Positions 25,323-33,562 of a DNA stretch of 41,680 nt are shown here, one piece after another. Source of the stretch: Lachnospiraceae bacterium (GTDB taxonomy: Bacteria > Bacillota > Clostridia > Lachnospirales > Lachnospiraceae); assembly GCA_022769625.1 (NCBI GenBank), contig JALEJP010000037.1, positions 1-41,680 of the forward strand, in the 5' to 3' direction. The translations under genes were made by a program, and so were the position numbers. Numbering within the stretch: the stretch's first letter is position 1; the number at the start of each line of letters is the position of its first letter. The notes under the pieces are model-generated. The model searched no databases, was not told where the DNA came from, and worked only from the letters and a program-made list of their open reading frames with translations.

Positions 25323-25825
25323 GGCTGCTCCGCTTTCCAGGCCGAAGGTATGGCAAAAAGGTCTGCAATGTAAGAAGAATCTTTTCCACGGGCTTCCAGA
25401 TTTGTAATATAGGCATCCTTCATAAACCACAAAGGAAGCACCGGTCCGAACAATCCATAGGAAAACAGGATATAACTGGCAAGAAGTTTTTTTCGGTTCT
25501 GATACTTCCCGGTCCATGCCACAAAATCGGCTGCAATCCCCATCAGTATGTTCGTTGCAAAGGAAGTGATAAAATGACCGGAGATCAGGAAAAAGAGTCC
25601 CATTACAATGCCCATCACAGAAATTCCTCCAAATTTCTGAAGTTTACCTGCAAGCAGCATGTAAACACAGCCGGAAAGCAAAGCACAGAGGGCTGGCAGA
25701 ATAACATTATTCAGTCCCGGAAGCAAAATGACACTGGCAAACGTGGCAGCAGATACCAGCACAAAATAAAGAGCCGTAAACACACCCGTTGTGATCAGAT
25801 CCGGAATAGTCAGTTTTGTTTTCAT
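25319..25825 (-). pseudogene. Truncated MptD/Trep_Strep-family ECF S component
   Basis: The 168-residue frame has the family start LTIPDLITTGVFTALYFVL, four to five membrane helices and the FSYGLFGPVLPLWFMKDAY segment, but breaks off after YIADLFAIPSAW, where members of about 190-200 residues continue with a last membrane helix and a basic tail. The sequence then passes into the ATPase remnant, so one deletion removed the S-component end, presumably the T component and the ATPase N-terminus. ATG 25825 is preceded by GGAGG. The S fragment might still be translated. The substrate of the original system is unknown. Confidence 0.75.
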
Positions 25826-25861
25826 GAAATATGTCCTCCATTCTAGTAAGTAATTTTAAAC

Positions 25862-25880
25862 ACTAATTAGTATACACTAA
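25862..25880. promoter_or_regulatory. Candidate operator upstream of the ECF remnant
   Basis: Two overlapping inverted repeats: ACTAATTAGT (25862-25871, perfect) and TTAGT-4-ACTAA (25867-25880). The spacing and TTAGT half-sites resemble TetR-type operators. It lies about 40 bp before the S-component start, in the leader. No regulator gene is adjacent. Confidence 0.4.
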
Positions 25881-25897
25881 CCAATGAGCTTAAAATC

Positions 25898-25938
25898 AGG
25901 TGTGCACCATGATCAGGAAATCATGTCAATGCACACCT
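25898..25938 (-). promoter_or_regulatory. Leader hairpin of the ECF remnant
   Basis: AGGTGTGCA (25898-25906) pairs with TGCACACCT (25930-25938). Inside, CATGAT (25908-25913) pairs with ATCATG (25920-25925) around a 6-nt loop. On the minus strand it would sit at the very 5' end of the transcript from the promoter at 25952-25980. GATTTTAA follows, so an attenuator is possible, but the T-run is short. Confidence 0.5.
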
Positions 25939-25951
25939 ATGCATGTGAGAC

Positions 25952-25980
25952 AATATATCATATGCCATATATCTTGTCAA
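25952..25980 (-). promoter_or_regulatory. Strong predicted promoter upstream of the ECF remnant
   Basis: TTGACA (25980-25975), 17 bp, TATATT (25957-25952) on the minus strand. Predicted start near 25945, giving a leader of about 120 nt that begins with the hairpin at 25898-25938. Confidence 0.7.
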
Positions 25981-26092
25981 TCAAAGATCTCTTGCATTTT
26001 CTCTGATGAGAAAGTCTATCACTTATGCCAGTTTATCAGATTTCCCGCTCTTTTCTTCCTCTCCCATCCCACCCCAGGCTGTCACACTTTAC

Positions 26093-26614
26093 CTATACTT
26101 CCAGAATCTTTCCCAGTTCAAGATCGTAACGGCAGTACTTTCCATTCCTGGAAAGAAACGGTGTATAATTGCCGGTTTTAATATTTTTCACATAAACAAT
26201 ACCGGTAGCACGCATGTAAACCAGAGAAAAACGTTCACTAAGACTGGAAATCCATGCATATACAGGCTGTTTCCCGTCTTCTGTCAGCAAAAGGTTATAA
26301 CCGTCCTCACATTCCTGCAGCTTGAAATAAATCTTTTCTTCTTTTTTCTGATTACCATATACCTGACGATAAATGTAATCGGAAAAATTGTTTTTTACAA
26401 AACGTTCAAAGCTTTTTCCTGTGTAGATCTCGCCGTTTTCCTCATCTGCAATCCTGTCTCCGCGATCGATGCGGATCTTCAGCATCGTAAGAAGTTCAAC
26501 CGCTGTGTTGATAAAGCTGATGCTGGTATAGTCCATAGATTCCATAAGATAGCTTTTCAGTTCACTGGTGAATACGTTTGAATTCTTTGCTGTCTGAAAT
26601 AAAATATTCTCCAT
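26093..26614 (-). CDS. Hypothetical soluble protein
   Basis: A 173-residue protein from ATG 26614, preceded by AAAGGAGG at 5 nt. No signal peptide or membrane helix. The N-terminal half is helical (SELKSYLMESMDYTSISFINTAVELLTMLKIRID). The C-terminal half looks beta-rich (KIYFKLQECEDGYNLLLTED, VYAWISSLSERFSLVYMRATGIVYVK). I do not recognise a family. It has its own promoter and is separated from leuS by a terminator, so it is a single-gene unit. Confidence 0.75.
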   Translation of the reverse strand: MENILFQTAKNSNVFTSELKSYLMESMDYTSISFINTAVELLTMLKIRIDRGDRIADEENGEIYTGKSFERFVKNNFSDYIYRQVYGNQKKEEKIYFKLQECEDGYNLLLTEDGKQPVYAWISSLSERFSLVYMRATGIVYVKNIKTGNYTPFLSRNGKYCRYDLELGKILEV

Positions 26615-26650
26615 AAGTACCTCCTTTTGTTCCCCCCGCATTTTCTTTTT

Positions 26651-26679
26651 ATTATAGCACTAACCTGACAGCAGAGCAA
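26651..26679 (-). promoter_or_regulatory. Predicted promoter of the 26093-26614 gene
   Basis: TTGCTC (26679-26674), 17 bp, TATAAT (26656-26651), with an extended -10 TGC in front. Confidence 0.65.
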
Positions 26680-26694
26680 CCATGCAAACGCAGA

Positions 26695-26726
26695 AAACGC
26701 CTGCAGTTGTCATCCTACAGACGTTT
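26695..26726 (-). terminator. leuS terminator
   Basis: On the minus strand AAACGTCTGTAG pairs with CTGCAGGCGTTT (12 bp, two G-U pairs), followed by TTTTCTGCGTTT. It lies 54 bp after the leuS stop. Confidence 0.75.
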
Positions 26727-26779
26727 CGAACAATGAATATTATGTGTTGCAGCAGAAAGCTGAAAGAACCTGCTCCCTG

Positions 26780-29194
26780 TTATTTAGCAACAATATTTAC
26801 AATTTTCTTTGGAACATAGATTTCCTTAATGATTGTTCCGTTCAGTTTATCACCAAGGGCTTCCTTTGCCTTTGCAATGGCATCCTCTTTGCTGATGTCA
26901 ACAGAAATACAGATCACGGCCTTCGTCTTTCCGTTTATCTGTACCGGGATTTCAACTTCATCATCCTTCATGGCTTCCTCATCATGTGATGGCCACTGTG
27001 AGTGGAATACAGAATCTGTATGTCCAAGCTCCTCCCACAATTCCTCGGAAAGATGCGGTGCAAACGGTGCCAGAAGCAATACGGCAGCTTCCAGAGTCTC
27101 TTTGTCAATTCCTCCCTCTTTCTTTGCAATTGCGATCAGGTTGTTGTTACACTCCATAAATCCGGATATAACCGTATTCAGGCTGAAGCTCTCCAGACGG
27201 CTTGTGATCATATGAATCATCTTGTGGCGTGCCTTTATCATCTCTTTGCTGGCTGCAATGTTCTTGTCCTTATTGTCCATGACAAGATTCCAGAAACGGG
27301 AAAGGAAACGGTAAACACCCTCGATCCCTCTGTCATCCCATTCTGCATCCAACTCCGGCGGACCTACAAACAGCTCATACATCCTCAGAGAATCACAGCC
27401 ATAATCACGCACCAGATCATCCGGTGAGATTACATTGCCTTTTGATTTACTCATCTTGATGCCGTTCTTTCCGGTAATCATACCCTGATTAAACAGCTTC
27501 TGGAATGGTTCATCAAAATCGATAACACCAATATCATAAAGAAATTTCGTATAGAAACGGGAATACAGAAGATGCAGGACTGCATGCTCAACACCGCCAA
27601 TATACATATCCACCGGAAGATACTTGTCTGCTTTCTCCTTGGAAACCAGCTCCTTATCATTGTGTGCATCCACATAACGCAGAAAATACCAGGAGGAACC
27701 GGCCCACTGAGGCATGGTATTTGTCTCTCTTTTTGCATCTGCGCCACAGACCGGACACTTGCAGTTTACCCAGTCCTCGATGGCAGCAAGCGGGGATTCT
27801 CCCGTTCCGGTTGGTTCATAGGATTCCACATCCGGCAGACGAAGCGGCAGCTCTTCTTCCGGCACCGGTACGTTGCCGCACTTCGGGCAGTGTACAATCG
27901 GAATCGGCTCACCCCAGTAGCGCTGGCGGGAAAATACCCAGTCACGCAGCTTATAATTGACGGTTTTACGCCCAATTCCCATTTCTTCAATCATATGCGG
28001 GGCTTCTTTCTTAAGTACCGCGGACTCCATACCATTCCAGTTTCCGGAATTGATCATTGTTCCGGATGCTTCGGTATAAGCTTCTGTCATATTTTCAATT
28101 TCTTTTCCATCTTTTGCGATAACCTGGATAATCGGAATATTGAATTTTTTTGCAAACTCAAAGTCTCTGTCATCATGTGCCGGTACACACATAATCGCTC
28201 CGGTTCCATAATCTGCCAGTACATAATCAGAAAGCCAGATTGGAACCTTTGCACCATTTAACGGATTGATGGCATAACTTCCTGTAAATACACCTGTCTT
28301 TTCTTTATCCTGCATGCGATCTACATTTGATTTCATGGATGCCGCATAAATATAAGCATCCACCGCTTCTTTCTGATCCGGTGTGGCAAGTCCTGCCGCC
28401 ATGGCATGCTCCGGAGCCAGTACCATGAAAGTTGCACCATGGAGCGTATCCGGTCTGGTGGTATAAACCGTGATCTTCTCGTCCCTTCCCTCTACCGGGA
28501 AATCAACTTCCGCACCATAGGATTTTCCAATCCACTCGGTCTGCATTTTTTTTACTTTTTCCGGCCAGTCCAGTTTATCCAGATCATCTAACAGACGGTC
28601 TGCATATTTTGTGATACGCAGCATCCACTGACGGAGATTTTTCTTGGTAACCGGAGTTCCACATCGCTCACAACAGCCGTTTACCACCTCTTCATTTGCA
28701 AGACCAGTTTTACAGGAAGGGCACCAGTTGATCGGAAACTCTTTTTCATATGCCAGTCCTTCTTTAAACATCTTAACAAAAATCCACTGGGTCCATTTAT
28801 AGAAATCCGGATCTGTAGTATTTACTTCCATATCCCAGTCATAAATTGCAGCGATCTCGTTGATCTGACGTTTGATATTTGCCACATTCTTAGCGGTGGA
28901 AATCGCCGGATGCTGTCCGGTCTTGATCGCATAGTTCTCCGCCGGAAGTCCAAATGCATCCCACCCCATGGGATGGATCAGATAATATCCCTGCATCATT
29001 TTATAACGGCTCCAGACATCTGAAATAACGTATCCTCTCCAGTGTCCTACATGAAGTCCATTTCCTGAAGGATATGGAAACATATCCAGACAGTAATATT
29101 TGGGCTTTTTGCCATCGTTTACATTAACCGGGTTCTCTTCCCATTTTTTGCGCCATTTTTTCTCGATTGCTTTATGGTTATAAGGCACAGCCAT
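26780..29194 (-). CDS. leuS: Leucyl-tRNA synthetase
   Basis: A class Ia synthetase of 804 residues that charges tRNA-Leu. It has the HIGH-type motif HVGH (residues 48-51), a zinc-ribbon-like CPSCKTGLANEEVVNGCCERCG segment, the inserted editing domain (about 220-400, TTRPDTLHGATFMVLAPEH), a second Cys pair region (CPKCGNVP, CKCPVCG), and KMSKSKGN near residue 580. ATG 29194 is preceded by AGGAGGG. The upstream leader (about 85 nt from the predicted start) contains no T-box core, unlike many Firmicutes aminoacyl-tRNA synthetase genes. Confidence 0.98.
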   Translation of the reverse strand: MAVPYNHKAIEKKWRKKWEENPVNVNDGKKPKYYCLDMFPYPSGNGLHVGHWRGYVISDVWSRYKMMQGYYLIHPMGWDAFGLPAENYAIKTGQHPAISTAKNVANIKRQINEIAAIYDWDMEVNTTDPDFYKWTQWIFVKMFKEGLAYEKEFPINWCPSCKTGLANEEVVNGCCERCGTPVTKKNLRQWMLRITKYADRLLDDLDKLDWPEKVKKMQTEWIGKSYGAEVDFPVEGRDEKITVYTTRPDTLHGATFMVLAPEHAMAAGLATPDQKEAVDAYIYAASMKSNVDRMQDKEKTGVFTGSYAINPLNGAKVPIWLSDYVLADYGTGAIMCVPAHDDRDFEFAKKFNIPIIQVIAKDGKEIENMTEAYTEASGTMINSGNWNGMESAVLKKEAPHMIEEMGIGRKTVNYKLRDWVFSRQRYWGEPIPIVHCPKCGNVPVPEEELPLRLPDVESYEPTGTGESPLAAIEDWVNCKCPVCGADAKRETNTMPQWAGSSWYFLRYVDAHNDKELVSKEKADKYLPVDMYIGGVEHAVLHLLYSRFYTKFLYDIGVIDFDEPFQKLFNQGMITGKNGIKMSKSKGNVISPDDLVRDYGCDSLRMYELFVGPPELDAEWDDRGIEGVYRFLSRFWNLVMDNKDKNIAASKEMIKARHKMIHMITSRLESFSLNTVISGFMECNNNLIAIAKKEGGIDKETLEAAVLLLAPFAPHLSEELWEELGHTDSVFHSQWPSHDEEAMKDDEVEIPVQINGKTKAVICISVDISKEDAIAKAKEALGDKLNGTIIKEIYVPKKIVNIVAK

Positions 29195-29279
29195 TATCTT
29201 TCCCTCCTGTGTGCTAAAATAAAGATTTTACGCTGCCATCCTCAAAAGGACAGCAGAAAAAATCCAAAACCTGGCTATT

Positions 29280-29309
29280 ATTCTACTCCATCACGCTTGC
29301 ATTTGTCAA
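29280..29309 (-). promoter_or_regulatory. Predicted promoter of leuS
   Basis: TTGACA (29309-29304), 18 bp, TAGAAT (29285-29280) on the minus strand. The leader holds a CTGCTGTCC/GGATGGCAG hairpin (about 29232-29255). Confidence 0.65.
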
Positions 29310-29382
29310 TAGATGCGAATATACTATTCCTGACGATGGAAGACCATTCCATAAAAAAGCAAACTGATATCAGGAGGTTTTT

Positions 29383-30033
29383 ATGAAAACGAAAACATTA
29401 CCCGGCACACCGTTAAACCTGATGCTTTCCATTCTTTATATGCTCTGTATCCTTTCTGTATCCGTAACCTTTGCCCTGCACTTCCGCCCGCTCTATTATT
29501 TTGATATTTCCTATCTGAAGTTAGCAGAAACAAGCGGTTATTCCCGTGAGGAAATACGCGATAATTACGACACACTGATTGATTACAATTCCATGTTCAA
29601 TCAGGATGAACTGGAATTCCCATCCTTCTCCATGTCAGAGGGCGGCCGTATTCACTTCCAGGAAGTGAAAAGGATTTTTGTGGCTGTACAGTATCTGGCT
29701 GTTGTCTCTTTCCTGTTATGCGTGATTCTTACCCTGTATCAGCGCAGACGCAGAGATTTCCGTTTTCTGAAACCGGCAGCCATTCTGACAACTGTCATCC
29801 CTTTGATTCTGGGGCTTTTGATTGCCCTGAACTGGGACGCATTTTTTGTGACTTTTCACCATATTTTCTTTCAGAATGATTACTGGATTTTTGATGCGGC
29901 CACAGATCCTGTTATCACCATTCTTCCGGATACTTTTTTCCTGCATGAAGCGATTCTGATTCTGGTTTGTGTCCTTTCCGGAAGCATGATATGCTTTTTT
30001 GCCGGTCACAGACTAAACAATCAACACAGATGA
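29383..30033 (+). CDS. lit: Lit-like lipoprotein intramolecular transacylase (TIGR01906/DUF1461 membrane protein)
   Basis: A 216-residue integral membrane protein with about four helices (residues 12-34, 98-118, 130-150, 185-207) and a long extracytoplasmic loop (FRPLYYFDISYLKL, IRDNYDTLIDYNSMFN). The pattern matches the TIGR01906/DUF1461 family, to which Lit belongs. Lit moves the sn-2 acyl chain of diacylglycerol-cysteine to the lipoprotein N-terminus, giving lyso-form lipoproteins. AGGAGG precedes ATG 29383 by 5 nt. It ends 18 bp from a convergent gene with no clear terminator between. The family is likely; Lit activity in this organism is inferred. Confidence 0.75.
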   Translation: MKTKTLPGTPLNLMLSILYMLCILSVSVTFALHFRPLYYFDISYLKLAETSGYSREEIRDNYDTLIDYNSMFNQDELEFPSFSMSEGGRIHFQEVKRIFVAVQYLAVVSFLLCVILTLYQRRRRDFRFLKPAAILTTVIPLILGLLIALNWDAFFVTFHHIFFQNDYWIFDAATDPVITILPDTFFLHEAILILVCVLSGSMICFFAGHRLNNQHR

Positions 30034-30051
30034 AAGGCAAAGCTGCATCAT

Positions 30052-31653
30052 CTATTCCACCGAAACAACGGTCTGTACCGTTTCTGAATCGCTTTCTTCA
30101 TATCCCAAGGTGATTTCATCTCCTGTCTCATAACGGATGATATCCAGATGATCGTAGACGGATACATCAAAAATATCATCCATTCCCTCAAGCATCAGGT
30201 AATAATGTGAATTTCCATCCACAACAGCCTGAGCAATTTTTGTGATTTTTCCGGTAACAGTCTGACTTCCTTCCTGGCCGGAAGCCGTCTCAATGCCATT
30301 TTCCCGAAGGAGACTGCGGTAGGCTTTTTCACATTCGGATACGGTGTCACCGATTGCCACATTCTGATATTTCTGGATGTTAACCATCGCATATTTTTTA
30401 ACCAGTCCTGCACCATCTTTCAATGCCATAAAATAGGTAGGTTCACCGGAAATATTCAAAAGCAGCGGGAATGTTGCTTCATATCCAAGATTCTGTACCT
30501 GACCTTCGGCGGAAGCCATGGCTGAAAACTCTTCTGCTCCGTTTACTTCATAATAACGGCACTCCATGGTACGTTGATTCATCAGCACAAACCCAACGTT
30601 GGATTCGTCACTGTTTACTGATGTCACACCTGTATAGACCCACACATCATCCTCCAGAGCCAGATAATTGTAACCGTCGGTTGTATTGAGACATCCTTTC
30701 TGACCAAGAATACTGTTCAGATATCCATTATTCAGAGTACCATAATAGTCATAGAGCTCGATCAGAAGATCTGCGGAATACACATGGTCCACCCAGGTTG
30801 GACAATCTTCAATGGCATAATCTGTCGTTTCACCCGTCTGAGCATTACAGAGTACCACGCGCCCGATGGTGACACCGCCAAAGAGGCCGATGTTATATTT
30901 TTTGACCGGGCAGACCCAGTAGGGTGTTCCATTGTCATCGATCTCAAAACTGAACGTGTCAAAAATATAAGTGGGATAGTGAAAACGAAGGTGACGTGTG
31001 ACATTCCGGTTAAAATATTCCGACTGGGAATAACGAATGGGTTTATCCAGCTTGACAAGCTCCGTATTCTGTGTTGCCATGTCAATTCGAATATAGGCAG
31101 GAATGCCGTTTGCCTGATTCGTCAGCCATTTAATTCCGCTTGCGTAAACAAGTGGAGTGACACGCACCGGTGTATCCTGATAATTGATCTGTGTGTATAT
31201 GTTGCTCACCTCAAACTGGGAAACCATATCAACCATACTTCCCATTTTACGGTTTCCAAGCAGCGTTGCAGAACTCCGGTCCAGAAGCGGGATTTTTGAA
31301 TAATCCACTTCCTTGATATCTTCTGTAAAATTCCGGCTCTCCACATTGATCAGGTTCCGGTATTTGCGTGCATTGATGATAGGGGAGGACAAAAGGCTTC
31401 CACCCAGATAAAAGATTACCACGAGAAGAAGAAGTCCCATGCCAAACTTTAAAAACTTGCTCTGTTTTACATCTTCTGCAGAGCGAACACGCGGCAATGC
31501 ATAAATCACCAGGATGGCAATTACAGCAAAAGCCAGAAACGTCCAGAAACCGGCAGCGTGGATATTAATGGCCGGAAGCGCCACGTAATAGTATACTGCT
31601 GCAAGAATGATCACGGCGAGAACCGCAAAGATTTTCCATTTTCCCTTTTTCAT
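30052..31653 (-). CDS. Membrane-anchored conserved protein of unknown function
   Basis: A 533-residue protein with three N-terminal membrane helices (about 7-27, 33-54, 69-90), then a large domain of about 440 residues with beta-rich segments (GTPYWVCPVKKYNIGLFGGVTIGRVVLCNAQTGE region) that ends in an OB-like module (TVTGKITKIAQAVVDGNSHYYLMLEG). ATG 31653 is preferred over 31659 because AAAGGA then stands 6 nt upstream. It follows recJ by 15 bp on the same strand, so it is probably co-transcribed with it. I do not recognise a characterised family. The three helices put the large domain on the extracytoplasmic side if the N-terminus is inside. Confidence 0.78.
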   Translation of the reverse strand: MKKGKWKIFAVLAVIILAAVYYYVALPAINIHAAGFWTFLAFAVIAILVIYALPRVRSAEDVKQSKFLKFGMGLLLLVVIFYLGGSLLSSPIINARKYRNLINVESRNFTEDIKEVDYSKIPLLDRSSATLLGNRKMGSMVDMVSQFEVSNIYTQINYQDTPVRVTPLVYASGIKWLTNQANGIPAYIRIDMATQNTELVKLDKPIRYSQSEYFNRNVTRHLRFHYPTYIFDTFSFEIDDNGTPYWVCPVKKYNIGLFGGVTIGRVVLCNAQTGETTDYAIEDCPTWVDHVYSADLLIELYDYYGTLNNGYLNSILGQKGCLNTTDGYNYLALEDDVWVYTGVTSVNSDESNVGFVLMNQRTMECRYYEVNGAEEFSAMASAEGQVQNLGYEATFPLLLNISGEPTYFMALKDGAGLVKKYAMVNIQKYQNVAIGDTVSECEKAYRSLLRENGIETASGQEGSQTVTGKITKIAQAVVDGNSHYYLMLEGMDDIFDVSVYDHLDIIRYETGDEITLGYEESDSETVQTVVSVE

Positions 31654-31668
31654 ACTCATTCCTTTCTC

Positions 31669-33402
31669 TCAACAATAGTGAGATATTACAATCTGAATGG
31701 TTCGTCTGTCACGATACTCATTCACCGACGGATAATAGATCAAAGACAGATACACTGCATTAAGCCTGTTCTGAAAACACTTTTCTGTCTCTTCCTCTCC
31801 AAATCTCTGTTTCAGATAATCAATAAACTGTTTCACATCTCCAAAATACAACGCATCCAGAACCGTACCATCCTGGCTTTTTACCTGCATTTTGAGTGTA
31901 TTTCTGTTTTTTCCCAGAATCCGTATATTCTGGATATCCAGATCTTTTTCCGCAAACAGCGGTTTCACATTTCCTTTGCCAAAAGGTTCCAGGATATTCA
32001 ATTCCGAAATGAGCCGTTCTGTGATATACCCGACAGGCATAGGTACATCAATGACAATCTTTGGAATGAAATCCTCTTCTTTCAGATGGGTAAGCTCATT
32101 GAGCCTTCTTCGGAATACCGGAACATTTTTCTTTGGGAGAGAAAGTCCGGCTGCCATTGGGTGCCCCCCATATTTTGTATACAGTTCTTTGCATTTTGAC
32201 ATTTCCTCAAACATGGAATAGGCTTCAATGGAACGTCCGGAGCCTTTCACTCCATCTCCACTGTCTGTGAGGACAAATACTGGTCTGTTGTAACGCTCAC
32301 GGATCCGCCCTGCGATGATACCTGCAAGGCTTTCATGGCAGTCCGGAAGATAAACCACCAGTACTTTATCCTTTAAAAGACCTTGCTGTTCAATTTTTGC
32401 GATGGCTTCCTCGGTACCTTTTTGAGTCATATCTTTTCGCTCATCATTCAGCATTTTTAATTCCCTTGCCATATGGGATGCCTCCTGCACATCATCTGCC
32501 AGCAACAGCGCAAGAGAGCGTTTCGCTGTATCCAGTCTCCCGCCTGCGTTGATGCAGGGCCCCAGTACGAATCCCACATGGTATGCTTTAATCTCATTGT
32601 TTTCCAGACCACACTCCCGGATCAGCGCTGCCATGCCAGAATTCTTTGTGTGATTCAGCATACGAAGGCCTTCCCTGACTATAATTCTGTTTTCACCCGT
32701 CAAGTCCATCACATCTCCGATGGTAGCAAAGGCAGCAAATTCGAGAAAGTCCATGGCCTCATTCGCCGGAACTTTCATCCTCTGATAAAGACACTGTATC
32801 ACTTTAAAGGCAACAGCAGCCCCGCAGAGATTTTTATAAGGATAAGGACAGTCAACCTGTCTGGGATTGACTAATGCATCTGCATCCGGAAGGATTTCCT
32901 GCGGCTCGTGATGATCCGTGATAAGAACTGTCATTCCCAGCTGTCTCGCCATCGCTGTCTGTTCCACCGCGGCAATACCATTGTCACAGGTAAGGATCGT
33001 ATCAATTCCTTCCTCCCACGCAAACCGGATCAGGTGTTCATTGATCCCATATCCGTCCTTCATCCGGTCCGGTATTTCCACATCCACATCCCCGCCGCAG
33101 CGTCTTAAGCCTTTCAGGAGAATATAGGATGCGTTGACACCATCAATATCATAATCCCCGATGATGCGAACCTTTTTTTGCTTTTGTATCTTATCCGAGA
33201 GAATCGCTGCCAGCCTGTCCGCATCCTTTAGAAGATGAGGATCGTGCAGACTGCGTCTGTCACCGTGCAGATATTCTTCTATGGCATCGTCCCCTGTCAC
33301 ATCCCGGTTTCGTATCAGTCGGGCCGTCACGGGATCGATACCAAATTTTGATGCAATTGCTTTAAAGTCTGCACGTTTCGCGGACACTACCCATTTTTCC
33401 AT
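31669..33402 (-). CDS. recJ: Single-stranded-DNA-specific exonuclease RecJ
   Basis: A 577-residue DHH-family 5'-3' exonuclease for recombination and repair. Catalytic motifs seen: DYDIDGVNAS (motif I), CDNGIA, ITDHHEP (the DHH), GDVMDLTGENR, and the DHHA1 motif KYGGHPMAAG, followed by an OB-like domain. ATG 33402 is chosen because GGAG lies 7 nt upstream; longer in-frame starts (33504, 33414) have no ribosome binding site. It lies 160 bp after secDF; two inverted repeats occupy that gap. Confidence 0.94.
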   Translation of the reverse strand: MEKWVVSAKRADFKAIASKFGIDPVTARLIRNRDVTGDDAIEEYLHGDRRSLHDPHLLKDADRLAAILSDKIQKQKKVRIIGDYDIDGVNASYILLKGLRRCGGDVDVEIPDRMKDGYGINEHLIRFAWEEGIDTILTCDNGIAAVEQTAMARQLGMTVLITDHHEPQEILPDADALVNPRQVDCPYPYKNLCGAAVAFKVIQCLYQRMKVPANEAMDFLEFAAFATIGDVMDLTGENRIIVREGLRMLNHTKNSGMAALIRECGLENNEIKAYHVGFVLGPCINAGGRLDTAKRSLALLLADDVQEASHMARELKMLNDERKDMTQKGTEEAIAKIEQQGLLKDKVLVVYLPDCHESLAGIIAGRIRERYNRPVFVLTDSGDGVKGSGRSIEAYSMFEEMSKCKELYTKYGGHPMAAGLSLPKKNVPVFRRRLNELTHLKEEDFIPKIVIDVPMPVGYITERLISELNILEPFGKGNVKPLFAEKDLDIQNIRILGKNRNTLKMQVKSQDGTVLDALYFGDVKQFIDYLKQRFGEEETEKCFQNRLNAVYLSLIYYPSVNEYRDRRTIQIVISHYC

Positions 33403-33430
33403 CTGTTTCTCCATATCTGTATTGTATACG

Positions 33431-33448
33431 GATTTCCTTAAGGAAATC
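33431..33448. repeat. Perfect 18-bp palindrome upstream of recJ
   Basis: Half-site GATTTCCTT followed by its exact complement AAGGAAATC, without a spacer, 29 bp before the recJ start. It could be an operator or an mRNA hairpin near the ribosome binding site. No regulator is known from the context. Confidence 0.5.
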
Positions 33449-33481
33449 TTTATGAATTCTTCATACTTGTCTATAATACCA

Positions 33482-33515
33482 GAGACGCTCTTTTGCCTTG
33501 GCAAAGGAGCGTCTC
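33482..33515. repeat. Long inverted repeat between secDF and recJ
   Basis: GAGACGCTC (33482-33490) pairs with GAGCGTCTC (33507-33515), and TTTTGCC pairs with GGCAAAG inside with one T-G wobble, giving a nearly continuous 16-bp stem. No T-run follows on either strand, so it is not a classic terminator. It may act as a processing or stability hairpin after secDF. Confidence 0.55.
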
Positions 33516-33562
33516 AAATGTGTATCAATTCATCCTTATTTCGGACATACTATACTGCCCGT

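Noticed and set aside
29195-29310. T-box riboswitch in front of leuS
   Set aside because: No AGGGTGGNACCGCG-like core or specifier stem is present; the leader is short and has only a simple 9-bp hairpin.
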